A stretch of DNA of 64,000 bases from UBA1732 sp045114455 (GCA_045114455.1 JBGUKN010000033.1:1-64000), one strand, 5' to 3'. Shown: positions 1-8,909, counted from the first letter of the stretch. Notes: generated by a model not told the origin, from the sequence alone. A program made the numbers and translations.

Positions 1-708
1 GCCGGAGGCGATCAGGTTGTCCATGATGTCGGCCATGCGGCCCTGTTCTTCCCAGCCGGACTCATCCTCGCCGCCGCCGTGGAGCAGGTACAGCACGGGG
101 AAACGCTTTTCGGAATCGGTCTCGTATTCGGCAGGCGTGTAAACGCGGCAGTGGCGGTCCAGGCCGTTCATTTCGGACCAGTAGCGGCAGTGGCGCACCT
201 GGCCGTGCTTGATGTCCTTGTTGAAGTGGTAGTAGGCGGCCTCCGCCTCATCCTCGGGGATCTCGATGCCGGACATTTCGGAGCTGCATCCGTAGAACGC
301 CTCGCTGCCGTAGTCGAACGCCTTGTTGCCGTCCACGGTGTAGTTGAAGTAGTGGAAGCCTTCCACCAGCGGATCGGTCGTGACGGACCACCAGCCGCTC
401 TGGTCTTTCGTCAGCTCGTAGGTCTTGCCTTCCTGCGTGATGGTGACTTTCTGCGCGCCCGGCGCCTGCATGCGGAAATACGCCTGCTTGGTCTTCGGGT
501 TGACAGCCGGGAATTCGGAGTTGTAGATATTCGTTTCGGAGGGGACGAACCCTTCGGGGAGCGCGGAGCGGGCCGGACCGCCGAAGCCGCCGAAGCCGCC
601 GAAACCGCCGAAGCCGCCGCCGGGCATACCGCCGCCAAACTGGGCGAATGCGGCGAGCGTCAGCAGGGAAGCGCCTGCCGCGATACAGACTTTCGATTTC
701 ATTTTCAT
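1..708 (-). CDS. Secreted esterase, alpha/beta-hydrolase type (3' part cut by window edge)
   Basis: The 236 visible residues read without interruption to the left window edge. Residues 1-23 form a Sec signal peptide ending AFAQ, followed by a Gly/Phe-rich linker (residues 24-42, FGG repeats). Residues about 55-120 look like an Ig-like or CBM48-like carbohydrate-binding module (YFRMQAPGAQKV, GWWSVTTDP, FNYTVDG). From about residue 170 the esterase D / feruloyl-esterase fold begins (RHCRVYTPAEYE, FPVLYLLHGGGEDESGW). The catalytic Ser, Asp and His would lie beyond the edge. The family hydrolyses ester bonds on plant polysaccharides, such as acetyl or feruloyl groups, outside the cytoplasm. Esterase class and substrate are inference. 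A TTGACA promoter lies just upstream. Confidence 0.8.
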   Translation of the reverse strand, partial: MKMKSKVCIAAGASLLTLAAFAQFGGGMPGGGFGGFGGFGGFGGPARSALPEGFVPSETNIYNSEFPAVNPKTKQAYFRMQAPGAQKVTITQEGKTYELTKDQSGWWSVTTDPLVEGFHYFNYTVDGNKAFDYGSEAFYGCSSEMSGIEIPEDEAEAAYYHFNKDIKHGQVRHCRYWSEMNGLDRHCRVYTPAEYETDSEKRFPVLYLLHGGGEDESGWEEQGRMADIMDNLIASG

Positions 709-763
709 AATGGGAATCCTTTGCGTTTGAGTTTAGTATGGTGGACAGGAAATCATTTCCAGT

Positions 764-792
764 AAATTACAGCGAAAACGCGCTTTTGTCAA
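764..792 (-). promoter_or_regulatory. Promoter of the secreted esterase gene
   Basis: Read on the minus strand: -35 TTGACA (792-787), 17-bp spacer, -10 TAATTT (769-764), about 55 bp before the ATG. Confidence 0.6.
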
Positions 793-857
793 TCCCATGA
801 ACACCGTTTTCTGATAAAAAGTGCATGCAATTCACAATTCATCCATGACGTCGCCGG

Positions 858-1436
858 TCAGCGGCTGGCGATCGCAAACAAGAAGAGGACAAGGAATATC
901 CCCAGAAGCGGAATGGCCGCGGCCAACCTGGGGACGGACCGATCTCTCCACACGACGATGATAAGCCCGAGCGTCACCAGGATGATCTGGAAACGGTCCT
1001 CATACGGCCAGTTGAAGGTGATCCTTCGCCATTCGGGTCTGTATATAAACAGGTGATATCCATCCGCTATGATGCTGTCGACAAGAAGGATGCAGGAGAC
1101 CAGGGAAACGCAGCGGTCTCTGGAAAAGAACAGTTCGGCAGTCAGAAGCGCGAGCACGCCGAACTGCGGAAGGTAGCCGATCCAGAATCCCGCGAAGTAA
1201 AAAGCGACGGCGAGCCGTGCCAGAAGGAGGGCCAGAAAAGACCAGACCAGCACGTCCCGCCAGCGGCGTTTTACCCATTGACGCCAGCGGGGGCCGGATG
1301 AAAATGAATTCTCCTCCCCGGATTCGGGATCCGGGGAAGGCTCCGCTTCATTGCGGGCATAGTCGGCGGGATCGAACGGAACGCCGGAGGTTCCGCCCTG
1401 CGTGGGATGCGCGTCCTCGCCCTTCTGCGCCGACAT
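858..1436 (-). CDS. Small multi-spanning membrane protein of unknown function
   Basis: A 192-residue protein with an acidic, polar cytosolic-looking N-terminus (residues 1-55) and four or five hydrophobic segments (VLVWSFLALLLARLAVAFYF, FGVLALLTAELFF, LVSCILLVDSIIA, IILVTLGLIIVVW, LLGIFLVLFLFAIA). I do not recognise the family. It follows the Nif11-like gene with no gap and is probably co-transcribed with it. The ATG at 1436 gives the cleaner N-terminus. An in-frame ATG at 1475 would overlap the upstream gene by 17 bp and add 13 residues. Neither start has a strong Shine-Dalgarno. Confidence 0.65.
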   Translation of the reverse strand: MSAQKGEDAHPTQGGTSGVPFDPADYARNEAEPSPDPESGEENSFSSGPRWRQWVKRRWRDVLVWSFLALLLARLAVAFYFAGFWIGYLPQFGVLALLTAELFFSRDRCVSLVSCILLVDSIIADGYHLFIYRPEWRRITFNWPYEDRFQIILVTLGLIIVVWRDRSVPRLAAAIPLLGIFLVLFLFAIASR

Positions 1437-1458
1437 GGTCCGCCGGAAAAAAAAGATG

Positions 1459-1746
1459 TTACTGGAGGCTCGCAAGCCACTCGACGACGGCGTCCGCGGA
1501 GCCGCCTTCGGTCTTGATCTCCTCCTCGTAGACCTCGCAGATCATGGCGGAGAGATGATCCATGTCGATCTGCTTGCCCGAAAGCTCGCTGACGACCTTC
1601 AGGAGGTCGTGCTTGTTGAACGTGTAGTTGTTGGCGGCAACGAGGTCGGCAATCTCCTTGGCGGAGGCGGCGCGGCCGATGGCGTCGCGGAATTCATCGT
1701 CGGACATCAGGCGGACACAGAAGGCTTTTGCGAGTTCAACGGACAT
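1459..1746 (-). CDS. Nif11-like leader-peptide family small protein
   Basis: Ninety-five residues. The first 65 match the Nif11 family pattern: MSVELAKAFCVRLMSDDEFR, then a helix starting AASAKEIADLVAANNY and continuing TFNKHDLLKVVSEL. In many bacteria such domains are leader peptides of ribosomal natural-product precursors, and others are free-standing small proteins. Near the end is EGG followed by 13 residues (SADAVVEWLASLQ), which resembles a double-glycine cleavage site with a short core. The core has no Cys, Ser-Thr cluster or other obvious modification site beyond one Ser pair, and no modifying enzyme is adjacent. The natural-product role is therefore unproven. A membrane protein follows directly. 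Confidence 0.75.
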   Translation of the reverse strand: MSVELAKAFCVRLMSDDEFRDAIGRAASAKEIADLVAANNYTFNKHDLLKVVSELSGKQIDMDHLSAMICEVYEEEIKTEGGSADAVVEWLASLQ

Positions 1747-1791
1747 GGTGAAATCCTTTCAGATGGGGTTGAATAACAGGTCGTTTGAGAT

Positions 1792-1820
1792 ACAATAGCA
1801 CGGGACATGCGAAAAATCAA
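1792..1820 (-). promoter_or_regulatory. Promoter of the Nif11-like gene
   Basis: Minus strand: -35 TTGATT (1820-1815), 17-bp spacer, -10 TATTGT (1797-1792). The start codon is about 45 bp further on. Confidence 0.5.
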
Positions 1821-1878
1821 CGCGGAAACGGAAAAACGGCGGAAAAATGAGGCGATAAGCCGAACCGTCTCCGTTCAA

Positions 1879-3375
1879 TCACAGCGGATCGACCGAGCCG
1901 TCGGCAGCGTGCTTCGCGAGGTAGTCGCAAATGGTACGCGCGAACTCGACGCCAATGCCGTTCACGCGGGCGGCGATCTCCTCCGCCGTGGCGTTGCGGA
2001 GCGCGCGGACGGAGCCGAATTCCCGCAGGAGCGCAGCCTTCCTCGCCTCGCCGATGCCCTCGATCTCGTCGAGCAGGGAGTCGCGGATGGTCTTCAGGCG
2101 GAGTTCGCGGTGGTAGGTGATGGCGAACCGGTGCGCCTCGTCGCGCACGGCCTGCAGGAGCTTGACCGCGGCGCTGTCCAGCGGCAGGCGGATGGACTCG
2201 GATTCGCCGGGGATGAAGACCTCCTCGTGTTTTTTCGCGAGGCCGATCACGGGAAACGGCGGGCAGCGGATGGCGGCGAGCGCGTCGATCGCGCTGGAGA
2301 GCTGCCCCTTGCCGCCGTCGACCATGAGCAGGTCGGGCAGCGGGCGGCCCTCCTCCATGAGGCGGGTGAAATGCCGCGTGACGGCCTCCTTCATCATGGC
2401 GAAGTCGTTCGGTCCCTCGACCGTGCGGATGCGGAACCGGCGGTATTTCTTCTTGTCGGGGCGCCCCCCGGTGAAGTGGACCATGCTGGCGACTGCGAGC
2501 GTGCCGGAGATGTTCGAGATGTCGAAGCACTCGATGTTGTCGGGCATGACAGGGAGGCAGAGCTCCTCGCCGAGCTCCTTCACCGCGCCGTCGCCCGCGA
2601 CGAGGGACGGGATCTTGACGTTCGCGAGGTTGCGGCGGCGTCCGGCGTAAAGGCAGTCGAGGTTGTCCGCCACGTCGCGCAGGTTGGCGGCCTTCTCGAA
2701 CTGCTGTTTCGAGGCGGCCTCCGCCATGCGCTGCTTCAGGATCGCGGCGACCTCGCCGATGTGCCCGTTCAGCACGTCGATCAGCTTCTTCACGCGTTCG
2801 TCGTATTCCTCCTTCGTGACCTCGCCCACACACGGACGGCAGCAGTCGCGGACGGTCCCCGCCAGGCAGTGCGCGCGGTCCTCCGGCCCGGGCTCGGCGC
2901 AGCGGCACACACGGATACCGAAATGCCGCACGAGAAAGTCGGCGGTGAGGTGGAGCGCGCCGCCTTTCGGGAACGGCCCGAAGTAGAGGCAGGAATCGTC
3001 CTTCTTGAGGCGGGCGAACCTGAGGCGGGGGAAGGTCTCCGCGGGGTCGATCTTCAGCATCAGGTATCGCTTGTCGTCGCGCATCAGGACGTTGTAATGC
3101 GGCGCGTACTCCTTGATGAGGCGGGATTCGAGGATCAGCGCCTCGTCCTCGGTGCGGACCGTGATGGTCTCCCAGGTGGCGATGGAGTGGATCAGCGAAC
3201 GCAGTTTCGGGTCGGCGGTGCGGATGCGCGAATCCTGGAAATACTGGCTCATGCGCCGCCGCAGGTTCGCCGCCTTGCCGACGTAGATGACCGTGCCGAA
3301 GCGGTCGCGGTAGATGTAGCAGCCGGGCTTGTCCGGGATGTCCGACGGCCTGAACTCGGGATGCAGTTTCGACAT
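1879..3375 (-). CDS. uvrC: UvrC, excinuclease ABC subunit C
   Basis: UvrC makes the two incisions in nucleotide excision repair after UvrA and UvrB load on damage. The 498-residue protein starts with a GIY-YIG nuclease domain (GCYIYRD, VIYVGKAANLRRRMSQYF, residues 18-50) for the 3' cut. A UvrB-binding UVR helix pair follows at about 209-242, then the RNase H-like 5'-incision domain (ECFDISNISG, LLMVDGGKGQL, AITYHRELR). Tandem helix-hairpin-helix motifs (EIEGIGEARKAALL, VNGIGVEFARTI) end the protein. It is shorter than the roughly 600 residues of E. coli UvrC, but the motifs are all there. GGAGG precedes the ATG. It sits behind queA in a leftward operon; uvrA is at 41.6 kb in this window. Confidence 0.97.
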   Translation of the reverse strand: MSKLHPEFRPSDIPDKPGCYIYRDRFGTVIYVGKAANLRRRMSQYFQDSRIRTADPKLRSLIHSIATWETITVRTEDEALILESRLIKEYAPHYNVLMRDDKRYLMLKIDPAETFPRLRFARLKKDDSCLYFGPFPKGGALHLTADFLVRHFGIRVCRCAEPGPEDRAHCLAGTVRDCCRPCVGEVTKEEYDERVKKLIDVLNGHIGEVAAILKQRMAEAASKQQFEKAANLRDVADNLDCLYAGRRRNLANVKIPSLVAGDGAVKELGEELCLPVMPDNIECFDISNISGTLAVASMVHFTGGRPDKKKYRRFRIRTVEGPNDFAMMKEAVTRHFTRLMEEGRPLPDLLMVDGGKGQLSSAIDALAAIRCPPFPVIGLAKKHEEVFIPGESESIRLPLDSAAVKLLQAVRDEAHRFAITYHRELRLKTIRDSLLDEIEGIGEARKAALLREFGSVRALRNATAEEIAARVNGIGVEFARTICDYLAKHAADGSVDPL

Positions 3376-3402
3376 GCGCGCCTCCGTCCCCCTGCGTCCT
3401 GC

Positions 3403-4455
3403 TCAGACGCGCCCGGTGATCAGCATGCAGTCGCCGTAGCTGAAGAATTTCATGCGCTCCTGCACGGCGATGCGGTACGCCTTGCGGATCGGCTCCATGC
3501 CGGCAAACGCGGAAACGAGCATGAGGAGCGTGCTTTTCGGCAGATGGAAGTTCGTGAGGAGCATGTCGGCGGACTTGATCCGGTACGGCGGGTAGATGTA
3601 GATGGACGTCTCACCGGTGCGGGGCGTGAAGACGCCGCGGTCGTCCACGCAGGATTCGAGCGTGCGGAGCGAGGTGGTGCCGACTGCGAGGATGCGGCCC
3701 CCGGCGGCGCGGACGCGGTTGAGGCGGTCGGCGGCCTCCGGCGAGAACACGAAATACTCCGCGTGCATCGGGTGGTCCTCGATGTTCTCCTCGGAAACGG
3801 GCTTGAACGTGCCCGCGCCGACGTGCAGCGTGAGCTCGATCCGCTCCACGCCCTTTTCCTTCAACGCGGCAAACGTCTTTTCGGTGAAATGCAGCCCGGC
3901 TGTCGGCGCGGCGACCGCGCCCTTGCACTGGGCGTAGATCGTCTGGTAGCGATCGCTGTCGAGCGGCTGATCCGGGCGTTTGATGTACGGCGGGAGCGGC
4001 AGGTGTCCGCAGGCGGCGAAGACCTCCTGCGGGTCGTTTCCCGTGAGGTCGATCACGCAGGAACCGTCCGGAAGCTTTCCGGCGACCGTGACGCGGTACG
4101 GCGAGAGCTCGCCGCCGGAAGTGCGCAGACGCAGCACGGTTTCTTCCTTGAGGCGTTTCGCGCCGCGTGCGAGGCAGATCCAGCGGCCGTCCGTGTCCGG
4201 GTTCAGGTAGAAGAGCTCGACCTCCGCGCCGGTGGATTCCTTGCACGCGAACATGCGGGCGGGGATCACGCGGGTGTTGTTCAGCACGATCGCGTCGCCC
4301 GGTCTCAGATGATCCGGGAGCGATTCGAACATCCCGACCGAGACATCCGAGGTCACCGGATCAAGCACGAGCATGCGGTCGGCGCCGCGCACCTGCGAGG
4401 GCTCCTGCGCGATCAGTTCCTCGGGCAATTCGTAGTCGAAATCACTGGTGCGCAT
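3403..4455 (-). CDS. queA: S-adenosylmethionine:tRNA ribosyltransferase-isomerase (QueA)
   Basis: QueA transfers and isomerises the ribosyl group of SAM onto 7-aminomethyl-7-deazaguanine in tRNA, giving epoxyqueuosine at the wobble position of GUN anticodons. The 350 residues match the full family length. Signature stretches include FDYELPEELIAQEP at the N-terminus, APTAGLHFTE in the middle, LHVGAGTFKPV and TNFHLPKSTLLMLVSAFAG near the end. The start overlaps the end of glgA by 14 bp, and uvrC begins 27 bp downstream, so all three are probably read from one leftward transcript. Confidence 0.97.
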   Translation of the reverse strand: MRTSDFDYELPEELIAQEPSQVRGADRMLVLDPVTSDVSVGMFESLPDHLRPGDAIVLNNTRVIPARMFACKESTGAEVELFYLNPDTDGRWICLARGAKRLKEETVLRLRTSGGELSPYRVTVAGKLPDGSCVIDLTGNDPQEVFAACGHLPLPPYIKRPDQPLDSDRYQTIYAQCKGAVAAPTAGLHFTEKTFAALKEKGVERIELTLHVGAGTFKPVSEENIEDHPMHAEYFVFSPEAADRLNRVRAAGGRILAVGTTSLRTLESCVDDRGVFTPRTGETSIYIYPPYRIKSADMLLTNFHLPKSTLLMLVSAFAGMEPIRKAYRIAVQERMKFFSYGDCMLITGRV

Positions 4456-5908
4456 CTGCGTACATCCGCTCGTAGTTTCCGGCGGTGCGGTTCCAGGAGA
4501 AATCCGTGGTCATGGCGCGGCGGATCATCTTCCCGAAAACGGCGGGCTTGCCCCTGCGGACGTCCGCCGCCCAGGTGATCGTGTTGTTCAGCGCCATGGA
4601 GTTCAGGTCCCAGAACACGAATCCGGTCGCGGGCGCCTTGTCGTCGGAGAGATTGATCACGGTGTCGGCGAGGCCGCCGGTGCTGCGGACGATGGGGAGC
4701 GTGCCATAGCGCATGCTGTACATCTGGTTGAGGCCGCACGGCTCGTAGCGGGACGGCATGACGAAGAAGTCGGCGCCTGCTTCCGCCAGGTGCGCGGTGG
4801 CCTGGCTGGCGTATCCGATGTACACGCCGATCTTGCCGGGGAATTTTCCGGCGAGGTAGCGGAACCAGTTTTCGAGGTACATGTCGCCGCTGCCGATCAC
4901 CACGAACTGCATGTCGAAGTTCTGCGCGAGGTATTCGAGGCCGCGCGCGAAGACATCCAGCCCCTTCTGTTCGGCGAAACGCGAGATCGTGGCGAAAAGC
5001 GGCACATTCGGGTCCTGCTTCAGCCCGAACTGCTCCTGCAGGGCCTTCTTGCAGACCACCTTGCCGGAGAGGTCGTCGGGCGTGAACGTGGCGGGCAGCG
5101 TCTTATCCTTCGCGGGGTCCCACTCGTCCACGTCGATGCCGTTCAGGATGCCGCGGAGCCTGCCGCGCGCGGCGACGTGCCGGAGCGAGGCGTCGAGCCC
5201 GAACCCGTACTCGGGGGAAAGGATCTCGGACGCGTAGGTCGGGCTGACGGCGTTCACCATGTCGGACGTCATGATGCCGCCGTGCAGGAAGTTGACGCAG
5301 TCATGGAACTCGAGGCAGGTGTAGTTGAAATAGTCCCAGCCGAGCCCGGTCCAGTACAGTTTTTCCTTCGGGAAGATCCCCTGGTAGCCGATGTTGTGGA
5401 TCGTGAGCGCGCTGCGGCATTTCTGGAACGCCGGGAGCGTGCGGTAATAGTCGCTCTTCAGGTACACGCTGCACAGCGCGGCGTGCCAGTCGTTCACATG
5501 CAGGATGTCGGGGTTGAGCTTGCGGAGCACGGCGACCTCCATGGCGGCACGGCAGAAGAACGTGAACCGTTCGGCGTTGTCGCCGTATTCCCTGCCGTCC
5601 CAGTCGTAGAGGCGCGGCCGGTCGTAGAAACGGTCGTACTCCAGGAACATGAACGTGAGGTTGTCATTGATCTTCAGGATATTGACGCCCGCCCACTCCA
5701 TGCCGGAGCCGAACGGCACGCCGATGAGGTCGAGGCGTTCGTCGAACTTGAGGTTCAGCTTCCCCATCTGCTGGCGGTAAAACGGCATGAAGACGGTGAC
5801 CTGGTGTCCGCGTTTGGCGAGGGCTTCCGGCAGTGCGCCGGAGACGTCGGCGAGGCCGCCGGTTTTGGCGTAGGGGATCGCTTCGCTTGTGACCCATAGG
5901 ATTTTCAT
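4442..5908 (-). CDS. glgA: Glycogen synthase, ADP-glucose type (GT5)
   Basis: GlgA elongates alpha-1,4-glucan from ADP-glucose. The 488-residue protein begins MKILWVTSEAIPYAKTGGLA, which contains the KTGGL substrate-binding motif of GT5 enzymes. The C-terminal Rossmann domain carries SRYEPCGLNQMYSMRYG and the STGG loop typical of the family. The reading frame stays open far upstream, but this ATG is preceded by AAAGGA and starts the conserved first beta-strand, so I chose 5908. It lies between the rhomboid gene and queA. No other glycogen genes are in the window. Confidence 0.96.
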   Translation of the reverse strand: MKILWVTSEAIPYAKTGGLADVSGALPEALAKRGHQVTVFMPFYRQQMGKLNLKFDERLDLIGVPFGSGMEWAGVNILKINDNLTFMFLEYDRFYDRPRLYDWDGREYGDNAERFTFFCRAAMEVAVLRKLNPDILHVNDWHAALCSVYLKSDYYRTLPAFQKCRSALTIHNIGYQGIFPKEKLYWTGLGWDYFNYTCLEFHDCVNFLHGGIMTSDMVNAVSPTYASEILSPEYGFGLDASLRHVAARGRLRGILNGIDVDEWDPAKDKTLPATFTPDDLSGKVVCKKALQEQFGLKQDPNVPLFATISRFAEQKGLDVFARGLEYLAQNFDMQFVVIGSGDMYLENWFRYLAGKFPGKIGVYIGYASQATAHLAEAGADFFVMPSRYEPCGLNQMYSMRYGTLPIVRSTGGLADTVINLSDDKAPATGFVFWDLNSMALNNTITWAADVRRGKPAVFGKMIRRAMTTDFSWNRTAGNYERMYADAHQ

Positions 5909-5979
5909 GTTCGGTTCCTTTCGGGGTGAATCGGGAATGGGGCGTGGGATCGTTCGTGCAGGGGATGTGAGTTGGGGGT

Positions 5980-6891
5980 TCAGGACCGGCGCATTTCCTC
6001 GCGGGCCTGTTTGAGGCGCTGAAGCTCCTGTTCGGTCAGGCTGTTGATGCCGGTGCGCGATATCTTGTCGAGCAGATAATCCAGTTCGCGCTGGGAGACG
6101 CGCGTGCCGTTGAACCCGAAATTGGATCCCGAGCTGAAGTTCGGGCCGTAATCCTGCTCGCGGTCCGGGCTGCGGCGGTAGGTCCAGCCGGAAGCGGACG
6201 CGCCGCCGTTGTTTCTGTTCGGCGGGGGACGGTATCCGCGGCGTCCGGCAAGGGCGTTCAGCGGATCCCAGAGCATTTCGCGTCGGAAGAAAAATTTGAT
6301 GAAGAGGTAGCCGCCGATGAAGCCGACGATGTGGACCAGGTTCGCCACGCCGGGCTGCCCGCCCGTAAACTCCAGGACGATCTCCAGCGCGAAGAAGACG
6401 ATCGCCATGGTCCTGAGCTTGATCGGGAACGGGATGAAGAGCAGAAGCATCGGGGTCTCGGGCGCCATGACGGCGGCCGCCGCGGTCACGGCCATGACCG
6501 CGCCGCTGGCGCCGCAGAGCACCGCCGAGCTGTTCCACGACGCCGCCAGCCACACGATGTTGCCGAGCAGGCCCGTGGTCAGATAAAGAGCGAGGAACGC
6601 CTTGCCGCCGAGCCTGGGCGCCACGATGCCGCCGAAGATGTAAAGTCCCCACATGTTAAACAGGATATGCGAGAAGCCGCCGTGCATGAACATCGCGGTC
6701 AGAGGCTGCCAGAACATACCGCCGCGGAAGTGATCCGGGTTCAGCCAGAGCACGTTGAGGGCGAACCTCTGCTGTGCGAGCGTGAACAGGAACATCGCCA
6801 CGTTGACCGCGATCAGAGCGAAGACGCACTTCAGTCCGGTCTGCGTCGTGTTTTCGGGCCGCCGCCTCATATAGTCTCTGTCGTCCAGCAT
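5980..6891 (-). CDS. Rhomboid-family intramembrane serine protease
   Basis: A 303-residue membrane protein with six hydrophobic segments in residues 20-210. The rhomboid catalytic features are visible: MFMHGGFSHILFNMWGLY in TM2 (oxyanion His and Asn), the nucleophile serine in GASGAV, and the partner histidine in VHIVGFIGG of the last segment. Rhomboids cleave single-pass membrane proteins inside the bilayer; the substrate is unknown here. Residues 225-303 form a polar Arg/Asn/Ser-rich cytosolic tail ending in a predicted helix. It leads a probable rhomboid-glgA-queA-uvrC transcript with its own promoter. Confidence 0.92.
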   Translation of the reverse strand: MLDDRDYMRRRPENTTQTGLKCVFALIAVNVAMFLFTLAQQRFALNVLWLNPDHFRGGMFWQPLTAMFMHGGFSHILFNMWGLYIFGGIVAPRLGGKAFLALYLTTGLLGNIVWLAASWNSSAVLCGASGAVMAVTAAAAVMAPETPMLLLFIPFPIKLRTMAIVFFALEIVLEFTGGQPGVANLVHIVGFIGGYLFIKFFFRREMLWDPLNALAGRRGYRPPPNRNNGGASASGWTYRRSPDREQDYGPNFSSGSNFGFNGTRVSQRELDYLLDKISRTGINSLTEQELQRLKQAREEMRRS

Positions 6892-6983
6892 GATCCTGTA
6901 TCTCCTGTCTGTCGGTCCGCGAAAAGGAATCCGAGGGAAGAAAACCCCGCCCGGTCTTGATTCAAAAAGAGTTCGTAAACAAT

Positions 6984-7012
6984 AATATACTTCGCGGGCG
7001 GGTGTTTTTCAA
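6984..7012 (-). promoter_or_regulatory. Promoter of the rhomboid-glgA-queA-uvrC transcript
   Basis: Minus strand: -35 TTGAAA (7012-7007), 17-bp spacer, -10 TATATT (6989-6984) followed by ATT. The -35 element lies inside a perfect inverted repeat (6999-7008 with 7017-7026) that also sits just downstream of the DUF4139 gene. Confidence 0.65.
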
Positions 7013-7026
7013 GCAGAAAACACCCG
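6999..7026 (-). terminator. Stem-loop between the DUF4139 gene and the rhomboid promoter
   Basis: Ten-base arms CGGGTGTTTT and AAAACACCCG enclose an 8-base loop. It lies 46 bp after the DUF4139 stop codon, so it may end that transcript, although a free T-tract is missing. It overlaps the next -35 box, so an operator role is also possible. Confidence 0.45.
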
Positions 7027-7072
7027 CGAAAACAGAAGAACGGAAAATGCCTTTGACGGCGCAGAGCGCGTG

Positions 7073-8851
7073 TTAATTGTCCAGGATGACCTTGTAGGTG
7101 TAGTTGATCGTGGTCTTTTCGGATGCTGGCACGGTGACTTCCCATGTCAGTTTGCTTTTCTGGTTCCGCGTCCGGTTGTCCGTCAGCAACTTGGTCTTTT
7201 TCGGATTCCCTTCGGCCTCGATGAGTTCGCCGAAGAAGACGGAGTCGAAGACCACCTTGGCCGGCTTCGTGCCGTGGTTCGTGAGGATGATCTGCGCCGT
7301 GACGTCCGGGTAATGGAACTTGTAATGGTTGTCCCATTTCACCTCGGTGTAATACCGGTTCAGGCTGCCGCTCTCGACCTGCGTCATGGTCGCGGTCACT
7401 GCCATGGACTTCGTGATCTTGACGGTGGCGGGCTGGCCGACGCCGAACCATGTGCCGGTGCTCTGTCCGAGCACGTTGCCGTCCTGCTCGATCTCGTACG
7501 GCGCGGAGGTGAGGGCGAAGTCGAACGGGTTGCGGAATCGGATGCAGTTCCACAGCGTCGCGTCGGCGGACGCCTCGCCGAAGGAGAAGCGTTTCTCCAT
7601 GGGGGCAGTCCAGGTGGTGATGAGTTCATAGTCCGCTTCGGCGGACGCGATCGGCAACTGGAGCACGTCGCCTTTCTTCATCGTGAGTTTCCCGGCGGAC
7701 TTGTACTGCATGTCGTCCATCCCGGACGCGGTCCAAAGAGACGGTCTCTGTTTTTCCATGTCCGCCATCTCATCCATTTCGTAATAGACCGAACTGTTGG
7801 ACAGGACTCCCTGACCCATCACGCCGCTTCTGGCGCTGCTCGAGCGCAGGTAGGACGGCTCGCTCGGGTTCGCGAGGTTGTTGAGGAAGCTCTGGAACGA
7901 CATGCCCTTCGAGAGGGCGGAAAGCGAGGAGGCGAACACCATGTTCGGGAAGCCGGAGATGAACTCGACCTCGGCGTCCTCGAAGTCCTCGAGGTTGTTC
8001 ATGACCGTGGCGGACGCGTCGATCGTGAGCTTGCCGTCATCCTTGAGGTTGACGCGGTAGAACGGCGACCATGTGATGTCCTGGGATAGGTAGCGCATGC
8101 GGACGGGGCCGAGATGATTCTTCGGAGCCTCGACGACCTGCACTTCCTCGGTCGTCTTCGTCTTCCTTTCGGCGGACGCCGGGGATTCGCCGTCGGACAG
8201 GCTCTTCGCGCGGATCTCCACCACGTCGGCCTGCCGGACGGAAACGTAGCCGTCGTCGGTCTGCACCGTAAGGAACTGCGAGCCAAACGGCGATTTGGCG
8301 GCGACGGGGGTCCCGGCGGACGTATAGCGGACGGAGGACGAGGATGACCGGTACGCGGAAAGCGTGTCGATGATCTCGACTTTCTGTTCCTCATTGGCCT
8401 GCTGCGGCTTCCGGTTGCCGATCACGAGGCCGGACAGCGAACTGCCGTCTTTCAGCTTCAGCGTAACGTCCTTCCACTCGTACACGTCGGTCATGCTGGA
8501 CCAGTCGGAACGGTAGCCGGACGATTCGTTTTTCTTTTCGGGCGGCGTGATCACGGTGCGTTCGCGGGTAGTGCGGCGGATAATCGTTTCCGACGGATCG
8601 AACCACAGCGTGCCGTGGCGCGGCGAGATGGCTGGTTTCAGGACCAGCGGGTCCTTCCAGTCGCGCGGCGCGATCTCCCGCGTGACGAATCCGAAGCCGT
8701 TCTTGAAAAGCTGAAGTTTTTTGATCGGGGCGTTGTCGGGTTCCCCGGCGTTCTTTTCGGACGAGGCGGATTGCCCGAAGAGCATAACGGGCGCGAAAAT
8801 ACCGGAGAAAAGGAAGACGGCGGCGCAAGGCAAGACAAACAGGTTTTTCAT
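7073..8851 (-). CDS. Exported DUF4139-domain protein
   Basis: A 592-residue protein with a Sec signal (MKNLFVLPCAAVFLFSGIFA). The N-terminal domain (LQLFKNGFGFVTREI) and the large C-terminal beta-rich domain (YLSQDITWSPFYRVNLKDDG, ASATVMNNLEDFEDAEVEFI, then SGFP) match the DUF4139 family, whose best-known member is the mucoidy inhibitor A type. The biochemical function of the family is not established. It ends in a beta-sandwich-like module (AQIILTNHGTKPAKVVFDS). The start at 8851 has AGGAGGT 8 bp upstream, and a near-perfect promoter precedes it. It is divergent from the MATE gene. Confidence 0.85.
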   Translation of the reverse strand: MKNLFVLPCAAVFLFSGIFAPVMLFGQSASSEKNAGEPDNAPIKKLQLFKNGFGFVTREIAPRDWKDPLVLKPAISPRHGTLWFDPSETIIRRTTRERTVITPPEKKNESSGYRSDWSSMTDVYEWKDVTLKLKDGSSLSGLVIGNRKPQQANEEQKVEIIDTLSAYRSSSSSVRYTSAGTPVAAKSPFGSQFLTVQTDDGYVSVRQADVVEIRAKSLSDGESPASAERKTKTTEEVQVVEAPKNHLGPVRMRYLSQDITWSPFYRVNLKDDGKLTIDASATVMNNLEDFEDAEVEFISGFPNMVFASSLSALSKGMSFQSFLNNLANPSEPSYLRSSSARSGVMGQGVLSNSSVYYEMDEMADMEKQRPSLWTASGMDDMQYKSAGKLTMKKGDVLQLPIASAEADYELITTWTAPMEKRFSFGEASADATLWNCIRFRNPFDFALTSAPYEIEQDGNVLGQSTGTWFGVGQPATVKITKSMAVTATMTQVESGSLNRYYTEVKWDNHYKFHYPDVTAQIILTNHGTKPAKVVFDSVFFGELIEAEGNPKKTKLLTDNRTRNQKSKLTWEVTVPASEKTTINYTYKVILDN

Positions 8852-8909
8852 AGTTTGACCTCCTGGATCATGGTTAAAATCAAGAATACGAAAAGAGTTT
8901 TTCCGTATT

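Noticed and set aside
1807..4578. A 923-codon rightward open frame
   Set aside because: It is antisense to uvrC and queA, both clear by motif, and its translation is Arg/Asp/Glu-rich shadow sequence typical of high-GC third-position bias.
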